Shown here piece after piece: positions 7,006 through 14,477 of a stretch of DNA of 43,820 nucleotides. How positions within the stretch are numbered: the stretch's first letter is position 1; each line of letters starts with the position of its first letter. The stretch is from positions 1 through 43,820 of the forward strand of contig JAKBAA010000022.1 of the NCBI GenBank assembly GCA_021809425.1, given 5' to 3'. Made by a program: the position numbers and the translations under genes. The stretch comes from Actinomycetes bacterium (GTDB taxonomy: Bacteria > Actinomycetota > Acidimicrobiia > Acidimicrobiales > Bog-793). Under the pieces are notes generated by a model. The model did no database searches and was not told the origin of the DNA. It saw only the letters and a program-made list of their open reading frames with translations.

Positions 7006-7899
7006 ATGAACGTGGACGAGCTCGTGGCCATCGACGTGCACACGCACGTGTCGATGTCCGTCGACGCCCCGGCCCGGGAAGCCTCCGAGGGGGCCGAGGC
7101 GATGGCCCGCTACTTCAAGACCGAGGTGGTCGCCACCACCGTCCCCCAGATGGCCGACTACTACCGTGCCCGCAACATGGCCTGCGTGGCCTTCATGGTC
7201 GACGCCACCACCGCCACCGGTGAGCCGCCGGCGGTGACCAACGAGGAGATCGCCGCGCTCGCAAAGGAGCACGCCGACGCCGTCATCGCCTTCGGCAGCG
7301 TCGACCCCCACGCCGGCAAGGTCGCCGTCAAGGCCGCCCGGCGCCTCGTCGAGGAGCACGGCGTGCGCGGCTTCAAGTTCCACCCGAACGCCCAGGCCTT
7401 CTTTCCGAACGACCGGACCTTCTACCCCCTCTACGAGGTCCTCGAGGAGCTGCAGGTTCCCGCCCTGTTCCACAGCGGCCACACCGGTGTCGGCGCCGGC
7501 GTGCGCGGCGGCAACGGGATCCGGCTCAAGTACTCCAACCCGATGTTCGTCGACGACGTCGCCGTCGACTTCCCCGACCTTCCCATCATCCTCGCCCACC
7601 CGTCGTTCCCGTGGCAGGACGAGGCGCTCTCGGTGTGCCTCCACAAGCCCACCGTCTACATCGACCTTTCCGGCTGGTCGCCCAAGTACTTCCCGGCCAA
7701 CCTGATCCAGTACGCCAACACGCTCCTCCGCCACAAGATGCTGTTCGGCTCCGACTACCCGGTGATCACCCCGGACCGCTGGCTGGCCGACTTCGAGAAG
7801 ACGGCCATCCGCGACGAGGTCCGGCCGCTCATCCTGAAGGAGAACGCCGTCAACCTGTTCAAGCTCCGCGGCGAGGCGGGCTCGCCGGCAACGGCCTAG
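7006..7899 (+). CDS. amidohydrolase family (COG2159/ACMSD-like) metal-dependent enzyme
   Basis: 297 residues starting at an ATG preceded by GAGAGGGGG. The frame is open upstream but the metal-site motif DVHTH lies at residues 10-14 of this start, as expected. Other TIM-barrel ligands are visible: KFHPNAQAFF, LFHSGHTG, ILAHPSFPWQDEA and LFGSDYPV with the terminal metal aspartate. The family includes decarboxylases and hydrolases acting on small organic acids; the substrate is not deducible. It leads a plus-strand run with an acyl-CoA synthetase and MaoC hydratase, so it may release or decarboxylate an intermediate of the same pathway. Confidence 0.85.
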   Translation: MNVDELVAIDVHTHVSMSVDAPAREASEGAEAMARYFKTEVVATTVPQMADYYRARNMACVAFMVDATTATGEPPAVTNEEIAALAKEHADAVIAFGSVDPHAGKVAVKAARRLVEEHGVRGFKFHPNAQAFFPNDRTFYPLYEVLEELQVPALFHSGHTGVGAGVRGGNGIRLKYSNPMFVDDVAVDFPDLPIILAHPSFPWQDEALSVCLHKPTVYIDLSGWSPKYFPANLIQYANTLLRHKMLFGSDYPVITPDRWLADFEKTAIRDEVRPLILKENAVNLFKLRGEAGSPATA

Positions 7900-7900
7900 C

Positions 7901-7906
7901 TACGCT
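7901..7906 (+). promoter_or_regulatory. -10 element of the acyl-CoA synthetase gene
   Basis: TACGCT begins two bases after the amidohydrolase stop and 22 bases before the next GTG start, followed by a strong GAGGGGGGG ribosome-binding site. An internal promoter for the synthetase/hydratase pair is likely. Confidence 0.4.
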
Positions 7907-7927
7907 CCGGCGAGGGGGGGTAACGCC

Positions 7928-9670
7928 GTGGACGGAGCAAGGGAGCCGGACCTCAACCTGGCGACGCTGTGGGAGGCGGTGGCCGACACCGTCCCCGATG
8001 CCCTGGCGGTGGTCCAGGGCGGGGTGCGCCGCACCTGGCGCGACCTCGACCGGCGCGCCTCCCGCCTCGCCGGGGCGCTCCAGGCGGCGGGGGTGTCGGC
8101 CGGCAGCAGGGTGGCGATCGACTGCTACAACTGCCCCGAGTACCTCGAGACGGTGTTCGCCGCCTTCAAGCTGCGCGCCGCTCCGGTCAACCTCAACTAC
8201 CGGTACCGCTCGAAGGAGCTCGTCCCGCTGCTCGAGGACGCCGGCGTGTCGGCGCTCGTCTACCACGGGGCCCTCGCCGACCGGGTCCGGGAGGCCGCCG
8301 ACGGGCTCGGCCGCGACCTGTTCCTCATCGAGGTGACCGACGGCGACGCCGCCCCGCTGCCGGGGGCCTCGGCCTTCGAGGCCGTTATCGGCGCCGCCCC
8401 GCCGGCGAGCCGCCGGGCGCGCAGCGGGGACGACGAGTTCCTCCTCTACACCGGCGGCACCACCGGGCTGCCGAGGGGCGTCCGCTGGCGCCACCGGGCG
8501 GTGTTCGGCATGCAGCAGCTCCAGATCGGCCAGCGCGGGCTCGACGTGCCGACCGACGCCGCCGAGCTCGCCGCGGCCGTTGCCCAGCTGCACGCCCGCG
8601 ACGACGCCCCCACGGCGCTCGTCGTCTCGCCACTCATGCACGGAACTGCCATCTTCAACTCGATGGGGGCCTTCGGGCTCGGTGGCACCGTCGTGCTGTG
8701 CACCTCCCGCTCGCTCGACCCCGACGAGATCTGCCGCCTCATCGCCACCTACCGGATCCGCCAGCTCTCCATCGTCGGCGACGCCTTCGCCAAGCCCATC
8801 CTCGCCGCCCTCGACGACGCCGAGGCGGCCGGTACCCCGTACGACCTGTCGAGCCTCGAGCGCGTCACCAGCGTCGGGGTCACCTGGTCCGGCGAGGTCA
8901 AGCAAGGCCTGCTGCGCCACGCCGACGTGGTCCTCGTCGACGGCGTCGCCGCCAGCGAGGGGGGCGGGTTCGCCACCGCCGAGACCCGCCGCGGCGACCC
9001 CGTCGTCACCGGCCGCTTCCGGCTCGGCCCGAGCGCCAAGGTGCTCCGCGAGGACGGCACCGAGGTCACCCCCGGCTCCGGCGAGGTCGGCTACCTCGCC
9101 GCCAGCGGGCCGCTCCCGGACGGTTACCTCAACGACCCCGACAAGACGGCCCGCACCTGGAAGACGATCGGCGGCGTCCGCTACGTCGTCCCCGGCGACA
9201 TGGCCAAGCTCGACCCCGACGGCACCGTCGTGCTGCTCGGCCGGGGGAGCGAGGTGGTGAACACCGGCGGCGAGAAGGTGTTCGTCGAGGAGGTGGAGCA
9301 GGCCATCGCCACCGACCCGGGCGTCGAGGACGTCCTCGTCGTCGGGGTCCCCGACGACCGCTTCGGCACCCGCGTCGCCGCCGTCGTCCAGCTGGCGCAC
9401 GGCGCCCATCGCACCGAGCGGGCCATCGTCGACCACGTCGGCGAGCAGCTCGCCGACCACAAGCGCCCGCGCCAGGTCGTCTTCGTCGAGGCCGTCCCGC
9501 GGACGCCCGCCGGCAAGGCCGACCGGGCCGGTGCCCGGGCGATCGCCGCAGCGGCTGCCGGCACGCAGCCGCCCGGCAACCCAGCGGCTGCCGGCACGCA
9601 GCCGCCCGGCAACCCAGCGGGCAGCAACCGAGCGGCTGGCGCCGCGACGACCACCGACAAGGGAGCATGA
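7928..9670 (+). CDS. acyl-CoA synthetase (FadD19-like AMP-forming ligase)
   Basis: 580 residues from GTG with a strong upstream GAGGGGGGG. ANL-superfamily motifs are complete: the P-loop YTGGTTGLPRGVRWRH, the hinge region GRGSEVVNTGGEKVFVEEVE and the C-terminal catalytic lysine in PRTPAGKADR. The LYTGGTTG...WRH form is typical of actinobacterial FadD ligases for steroid side chains or branched/aromatic acids, which activate a free acid to its CoA ester using ATP. Unusual: after the last domain the protein carries a tail of about 40 residues containing two exact copies of AAAGTQPPGNP. The stop is one base before the MaoC-type start. Confidence 0.9.
   Translation: MDGAREPDLNLATLWEAVADTVPDALAVVQGGVRRTWRDLDRRASRLAGALQAAGVSAGSRVAIDCYNCPEYLETVFAAFKLRAAPVNLNYRYRSKELVPLLEDAGVSALVYHGALADRVREAADGLGRDLFLIEVTDGDAAPLPGASAFEAVIGAAPPASRRARSGDDEFLLYTGGTTGLPRGVRWRHRAVFGMQQLQIGQRGLDVPTDAAELAAAVAQLHARDDAPTALVVSPLMHGTAIFNSMGAFGLGGTVVLCTSRSLDPDEICRLIATYRIRQLSIVGDAFAKPILAALDDAEAAGTPYDLSSLERVTSVGVTWSGEVKQGLLRHADVVLVDGVAASEGGGFATAETRRGDPVVTGRFRLGPSAKVLREDGTEVTPGSGEVGYLAASGPLPDGYLNDPDKTARTWKTIGGVRYVVPGDMAKLDPDGTVVLLGRGSEVVNTGGEKVFVEEVEQAIATDPGVEDVLVVGVPDDRFGTRVAAVVQLAHGAHRTERAIVDHVGEQLADHKRPRQVVFVEAVPRTPAGKADRAGARAIAAAAAGTQPPGNPAAAGTQPPGNPAGSNRAAGAATTTDKGA
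9551..9616 (+). repeat. perfect 33-base tandem duplication in the C-terminal tail of the acyl-CoA synthetase
   Basis: Two identical 33-base units (9551-9583 and 9584-9616) keep the reading frame and encode AAAGTQPPGNP twice; a degenerate third start (GCGGGCAGCAAC) follows. Identity at the DNA level, including third codon positions, indicates a recent duplication. Confidence 0.9.
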
Positions 9671-9671
9671 C

Positions 9672-10538
9672 GTGGCAGAGCCCTTCGACCCGACGAGCCT
9701 CGGCAGGCACTCCGAGCCGGTCCCCTACGACGTGACGGCCGAGGCGATCGCCGCCTACGCCCGGGCCACCAACGACACGGCCCCCGATGCCCTCGCCGGC
9801 GAGGTGGCGCCGGCCGTGTTCGCCATCGTCCCGGTGTTCGGCCGGGCCAACGGCCCGTCGGTCGTCCACCCCGACCAGGCCGCCGCCCTCCAAGGACGCG
9901 TGGTGCACGGGGAGCAGTGGATGGTCATCCACCGCCCGATCGTCGCCGGCGACCGCCTGCTCGTGCGCGGCGCCGCCATCGGCATCCACGCCAAGGCGTC
10001 CGGTGTCCAGGTGGTTTCCCGCAACGAGACCACCGACGCCGCAACCGGCCAGCCGGTCAACGAGCAGTACGTCACCATCTTCTACCGCGGCGTCGAGTCG
10101 GGCGTCGACGAGGGCGAGGTCGCCCCGAGCCTCAAGGCGCTGCGCGGCGACGAGGAGGGCACGCCGCTCCCCCCGCTCGTCTTCCCGGTCGACCCCGACC
10201 AGCCCGCCCGCTACGCCGACGCCTCGGGCGACCACAACCGGATCCACCTGGACGACGACTTCGCCCGCTCTGTAGGCCTGCCGGGCATTATTGTGCACGG
10301 GATGTGCACTCTTGCCTTTGCCGCGCGCGCCGTGCGCGAGGCGCTCGGCGAGACCTCCGCCGGGGCAGTCCGCCAGCTCGGTGCCCGCTTCACCTCGCCG
10401 CTCCTGCCCGGCGACCAGCTCACGACCACCGTCGCCCGGCTTGCTCCGGGCGCCGGCGGCCGGAGCGCCGTGCGCTTTGGCTGCGCCAACGGTGCCGGCC
10501 AGGCCGTCCTCGGTGCGGGGTACGCCGAGCTGGCCTGA
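9672..10538 (+). CDS. MaoC-like double hotdog (R)-enoyl-CoA hydratase
   Basis: 288 residues from a GTG one base after the synthetase stop. The N-terminal half is a degenerate hotdog domain (AYARATNDTAPDALAGEVAP, VVHGEQWMVIHRPIVAGDRL); the C-terminal half has the hydratase-2 motif YADASGDHNRIHLDDDFARS followed by GLPGIIVHGM, with the catalytic Asp and His of (R)-specific hydratases. These enzymes hydrate trans-2-enoyl-CoA, matching the product of an acyl-CoA dehydrogenase. With the FadD, FadE and SDR genes it completes the first steps of a beta-oxidation-like pathway. It converges on the ABC exporter genes. Confidence 0.9.
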   Translation: MAEPFDPTSLGRHSEPVPYDVTAEAIAAYARATNDTAPDALAGEVAPAVFAIVPVFGRANGPSVVHPDQAAALQGRVVHGEQWMVIHRPIVAGDRLLVRGAAIGIHAKASGVQVVSRNETTDAATGQPVNEQYVTIFYRGVESGVDEGEVAPSLKALRGDEEGTPLPPLVFPVDPDQPARYADASGDHNRIHLDDDFARSVGLPGIIVHGMCTLAFAARAVREALGETSAGAVRQLGARFTSPLLPGDQLTTTVARLAPGAGGRSAVRFGCANGAGQAVLGAGYAELA

Positions 10539-10548
10539 CCGCTCCCGA

Positions 10549-10568
10549 GGGCCGCCGCCCTGCGGCCC
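10549..10568. terminator. hairpin between convergent MaoC and ABC exporter genes
   Basis: GGGCCGC (10549-10555) and GCGGCCC (10562-10568) form a perfect 7-base-pair stem with a six-base loop in the 55-base convergent gap. No T tract follows, as is usual in high-GC actinobacteria. Confidence 0.45.
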
Positions 10569-10593
10569 CGCCCCCCCCGGTCTGCCAGGCGGG

Positions 10594-12525
10594 TCAGGCG
10601 ACCTCCTCGCCGGCCCCCTGGCGGAGCCAGGTGGCGTACATGGCCGCGTACGTCCCCCCCGCCTCGACGAGGCGCTCGTGCGGCCCCCACTCGACGACGC
10701 GCCCGGCGTCGACCACGGCGATGCGGTCCGCCTTCATCGCCGTCGTCAGGCGGTGGGCGACCAGGATGGCCGTGCGCCCCTCGAGCAGCCGGTCGAGCGC
10801 CGCCTCCACCTTGGCCTCCGAGGCCAGGTCCAGGTTGGAGGTGGCCTCGTCGAGGACGAGCACGCGCGGCCGGGCGAGGAACGCCCGGGCGAGGGCGATC
10901 AGCTGGCGCTCCCCGGAGGACAGCGACTGGCCGCGCTCGTGGACCGCCGTGGCGAGCCCGTCGGGCAGCCGCTCGACGAGGTCGCCGAGGCCGACCGCCT
11001 CGACGGCGGCGAGGACGTCGGCGTCGGAGGCGTCCGGGTCGGCGAAGGCGATGTTGTCCCGCAGCGTCCCGACGAACAGGAACGGCTCCTGGGGCACCAC
11101 GCCGAGCTGCCGGCGCAGGCTCGACAGCTGGACCTTGCTGATGTCGTGGCCGTCGACGAGGACACGCCCCTCGGTCGGGTCGTAGAAGCGGGCGACCAGC
11201 TTTGCGATCGTCGACTTCCCCGCCCCGGTGCGCCCGACGAAGGCGACCGTCTCGCCGGGACGGAGGTCGAGGTCGACGTCGTGCAGGACCGGATGGGCCG
11301 GGTCGTAGCCGAAGCTGACGTGGTCGAAGCGGACCGCCCCGACCACCGTCGGCAGCGGCTCGGCATCGGCCGCCTCGGCGACGCCCGGGTCGGTGGCGAG
11401 CAGGCCGTTCAGCTTGACGAGCGACGACATCCCCTGCTGGTAGGTGTTGTAGGTCTGCACGAGCAGCTGGATCGGCTGGAAGAACCGGCCGAGGTACAGG
11501 AAGTAGGCGACGAGCACGCCGAGCGACAGCTCGTGGTGCACCACCATGGCGCCGCCGATCGCCAGCAGCACCGCCTGCCCGAGGTAGCCGAGCAGCTGGG
11601 AGCCCGGGCCGTACACGGCGGCGACCTTGGCCGTGTAGACGTACGCCTCGCGGTAGTCGCCGAGCACGTTGCGGTGGTGCACCACGTTGCGCGCCTGGCG
11701 GTTGTGCGAGACGACGACGCGCACCCCGTGCAGGCTCTCGGACAGGTCGGCGAGCACGTCGGCGATGCCGTCGCGCACGCGCAGGTAGCCGGTGGCCGAC
11801 GCCGAGCGGAACCACAACGACAGCACGGTGAGGGCCGGCACCACGAGCACGATGGTGACGAGGGCGAGCCGTACGTCGAGCACGAACAGGACGACGGCGA
11901 TCACCACCATGGTCAGCCCCTGGATGACGAGCTGGCCGAGCCCGTCGCCGAGCAGCTGGTTGAGGTTCTCGATGTCGCTCGTCATCCGCGTCATCACGAC
12001 GCCGGCCTTCTCGTCGGTGTAGAAGTCGAGCCCGAGCCGCTGCAGGTGGGTGAAGATGCGCAGGCGCAGGGCGTACTGGATGCCGGCGGCGATCCGCCCC
12101 TCGGCCATCACGAGGTAGCGCTGGGCGACCGCCGTGAGGGCGATCGAGCCGGCGTAGCCGACGACCACGGCGACGAGCACCCCGACGTCGCGCCCGAGCA
12201 TGCCGGCGTCGATCCCGGTCGAGATGAGCAGCGGCCCCGCCTGGTTGGCGGCGACGAGCACGACGATGCCGGCGAGCGCTGCCACCGCCAGCCGGCGGTG
12301 CGCGGCGAGCAGCCCCCCGAGGCTCAGCCGCTGGCGATCGGTGGCCGGGGCGCGGTGGGAGAAGGCGACGTCCGGCTCGCCATGCTCCGGCTCGTCGGCG
12401 AGCAGCCGGTCGACGCCCTCCTGCATCTCCTCGGGGATCCCCCCGAAGGGCAGCCCCGGCTGGGTCCCGCGCCCGGCGGCGAACACCGCCCCGACGCCCC
12501 CGCCCCATCCGCCCCCCATCCCCAT
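10594..12525 (-). CDS. ABC exporter subunit 2 (consensus Walker B half of heterodimer)
   Basis: 643 residues: an N-terminal glycine-rich and acidic extension of about 65 residues, six-helix exporter membrane domain (about 75-375) and nucleotide-binding domain (about 395-620). Walker A GRTGAGKS at 431-438, Q-loop Q479, signature LSSGE at 535-539 instead of LSGGQ, Walker B with the catalytic E560, and the switch histidine in AHRLTT. Its start overlaps the stop of subunit 1 by one base (TGATG) with GAGGAGGTGG just upstream. The modified signature pairs with the degenerate Walker site of the partner. The family exports drugs, lipids or peptides; substrate unknown. Confidence 0.92.
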   Translation of the reverse strand: MGMGGGWGGGVGAVFAAGRGTQPGLPFGGIPEEMQEGVDRLLADEPEHGEPDVAFSHRAPATDRQRLSLGGLLAAHRRLAVAALAGIVVLVAANQAGPLLISTGIDAGMLGRDVGVLVAVVVGYAGSIALTAVAQRYLVMAEGRIAAGIQYALRLRIFTHLQRLGLDFYTDEKAGVVMTRMTSDIENLNQLLGDGLGQLVIQGLTMVVIAVVLFVLDVRLALVTIVLVVPALTVLSLWFRSASATGYLRVRDGIADVLADLSESLHGVRVVVSHNRQARNVVHHRNVLGDYREAYVYTAKVAAVYGPGSQLLGYLGQAVLLAIGGAMVVHHELSLGVLVAYFLYLGRFFQPIQLLVQTYNTYQQGMSSLVKLNGLLATDPGVAEAADAEPLPTVVGAVRFDHVSFGYDPAHPVLHDVDLDLRPGETVAFVGRTGAGKSTIAKLVARFYDPTEGRVLVDGHDISKVQLSSLRRQLGVVPQEPFLFVGTLRDNIAFADPDASDADVLAAVEAVGLGDLVERLPDGLATAVHERGQSLSSGERQLIALARAFLARPRVLVLDEATSNLDLASEAKVEAALDRLLEGRTAILVAHRLTTAMKADRIAVVDAGRVVEWGPHERLVEAGGTYAAMYATWLRQGAGEEVA

Positions 12526-14372
12526 CAGGCCACCTCCTCGGTGTGCTCGGCCTGTGCCAGCACCTCCACGTAGAGCGGCTCCCGCTCGAGCAGCCCCTCG
12601 TGGGACCCCTCGGCGACCACCCGCCCGGCGTCCATCAGCACGACGCGGTCCGCCAACGAGATCGTGGACAGGCGGTGGGCCACGATCAGGGTGGTCCGCC
12701 CCCCGAGCAGGTGCGCCAGGGCCTCGTGGATGGCCTGCTCGACCTGCACGTCGACGGCGCTCGTTGCATCGTCGAGGACGAGGACGGGCGGGTTGACGAG
12801 GAGGGTGCGGGCGATGGCGATCCGCTGGCGCTGGCCGCCCGACAGGGTGTAGCCGCGCTCGCCGACCACCGTGTCGTAGCCGTTCGGCAGCTCGGCGATG
12901 AACCCGTCCGCCTGTGCCGCCCGGGCCGCCGCCTCCACCTCGGCAAGGCTCGCCCCGGGACGGCCGTAGGCGATGTTGTCGCGGATCGAGGTCGAGAAGA
13001 GGAACGGCTCGTCGAGCACGATCCCGACCCGGTCCCGCAGGCTGGAGAGCGTCACCGACCGGACGTCGCGCCCGTCGATGCGGACGGCGCCGGCCGTCAC
13101 GTCGTAGTAGCGGGCGATCAGCCGGGCCACGGTCGACTTGCCCGACCCGGTCCGCCCGACCAGGGCGACCGTCTCGCCCGGCCGCAGGTGGAGCGAGAAC
13201 CCGTCGAGGGCGCGGGGCAGGTCGCCTCGGTACGAGAACGCCACGTCCTCGAAGGCGACGTCCCCGGCCACCGCCCCGAGCGGGCTGGCGTCGGGCGCGT
13301 CGACGATGTCGGGCTGCTCGTCGATCAGCTCGTAGATCCTGCCGGCCGAGGCGGCGGCGCGTTGTCCCATCATGATGAGCTGGCCCAGCATCTGGAACGG
13401 TGCCTGGAGCATCACGATGTAGGCGCTGAAGGCGAGGATGGCGCCGATCCCGAGCTGGCCGTGGATGACGAGCTCGCCGCCGACCAGCAGGACGAGGGCA
13501 AGGCCGAGCTGGGGCAGGTTCTGCACCGCCGGCGTGTAGCGGGCGCGCAGGTCGTAGTCGCGCACGTTCGCCCACCGCAGCCGTGTCGCCGCCCGGGCGA
13601 GCGCCCGCAGCTCGCGGGCCTCGGCGTCGAACGCCTTGACGATGCGGACGCCGTTCACGTTCTCGTCGACGATCGTGGCCACCTCGGCGAGGCGCGCCTG
13701 GATCAGCCAGGACACCGGGAACAGGATCTTGCGCATCCTCGTGCCGGCGACGTACACGAGCGGCATCGTCACCATCGCCACGATGGCGAGCGGGACGCTG
13801 ATCGCCAGCATGTACCCGAACGCCACCACCGCCACGGCGCACTGGACGAGGATGGCCGGGGCGAACGTCAGGTACAGGTTGACCGACCGCACGTCCGAGT
13901 TGGCCCGCGAGATCAGCTGTCCGGACTGCACGCGGTCGTAGAACGAGAACGACATCTGGGTCAGGTGCTCGTACAGCAGGTGGCGCAGGTCGTACTCCAT
14001 CGAGTAGGCGGTGCGCATCAGGTACAGCCGGGAGACGAAGGCAGCCACGCCGGCGCCCACGCCGAAGCCGAGCACCTCCCACACGTAGGTGGCGAGCGAC
14101 GTCCGGTGGTGCTGGACGGCGTTCGTGATCGCCTCGTTGAGCAGGTTGGGGATCTGCACCTGCAGCACGAGCCCCACGAACGAGCAGCCGAGGGCGATCG
14201 CCACCGTCCACTTGTGGGCGGCCACGACCGGCAGGGCGCGGCGCAGCCACGAACGGCTGGTGTCGGGGTGGATCCGCCCTCGCGGCGGCGCGTAGCGGGA
14301 CGCCTCCGTCCCCTCGCCCGGTGTCGCCGGGCGCGACGGCGGCCTTCCGGCGGTGTCGTCCGGGGCGCCCAT
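12525..14372 (-). CDS. ABC exporter subunit 1 (degenerate Walker B half of heterodimer)
   Basis: 615 residues: cytoplasmic N-terminal stretch, six-helix membrane domain (about 45-345) and nucleotide-binding domain (about 370-605). Walker A GRTGSGKS at 406-413, canonical signature LSGGQ at 510-514 and switch H566, but the Q-loop position is D454 (GIVLDEP) and the catalytic glutamate after Walker B is D535 (LVLDDATS). Asp in place of Glu marks the degenerate half of heterodimeric exporters such as TM287/288. Head of a two-gene operon; a -10-like TAGCCT ends six bases before the ATG, so the transcript is probably leaderless. Confidence 0.92.
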   Translation of the reverse strand: MGAPDDTAGRPPSRPATPGEGTEASRYAPPRGRIHPDTSRSWLRRALPVVAAHKWTVAIALGCSFVGLVLQVQIPNLLNEAITNAVQHHRTSLATYVWEVLGFGVGAGVAAFVSRLYLMRTAYSMEYDLRHLLYEHLTQMSFSFYDRVQSGQLISRANSDVRSVNLYLTFAPAILVQCAVAVVAFGYMLAISVPLAIVAMVTMPLVYVAGTRMRKILFPVSWLIQARLAEVATIVDENVNGVRIVKAFDAEARELRALARAATRLRWANVRDYDLRARYTPAVQNLPQLGLALVLLVGGELVIHGQLGIGAILAFSAYIVMLQAPFQMLGQLIMMGQRAAASAGRIYELIDEQPDIVDAPDASPLGAVAGDVAFEDVAFSYRGDLPRALDGFSLHLRPGETVALVGRTGSGKSTVARLIARYYDVTAGAVRIDGRDVRSVTLSSLRDRVGIVLDEPFLFSTSIRDNIAYGRPGASLAEVEAAARAAQADGFIAELPNGYDTVVGERGYTLSGGQRQRIAIARTLLVNPPVLVLDDATSAVDVQVEQAIHEALAHLLGGRTTLIVAHRLSTISLADRVVLMDAGRVVAEGSHEGLLEREPLYVEVLAQAEHTEEVA

Positions 14373-14378
14373 CTCGTT

Positions 14379-14384
14379 AGGCTA
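14379..14384 (-). promoter_or_regulatory. -10 element of the ABC exporter operon, leaderless type
   Basis: TAGCCT on the minus strand is separated by six bases from the ATG at 14372. No ribosome-binding site is seen between them. The divergent kinase gene starts 106 bases away. Confidence 0.45.
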
Positions 14385-14477
14385 TCGAATGGTCTGCAGG
14401 TCACCGCTGCGGACCGACGGAGGGTCGCGCCGGCGCCGCCCGGGCGCGGGCGGCCCGGCGACGCGTACGGGGGCACA

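Noticed and set aside
12526-14250. Apparent 1218-residue continuous frame joining the second exporter subunit to a long upstream stretch
   Set aside because: The part upstream of 12525 is an Arg/Gly/Pro-rich shadow of the first subunit, which is read in another frame with complete ABC exporter motifs.
12543-14477. Long open frame ahead of the ABC-GAF-kinase
   Set aside because: It is antisense to the first exporter subunit and not protein-like; the ABC domain begins right after the ATG at 14478.
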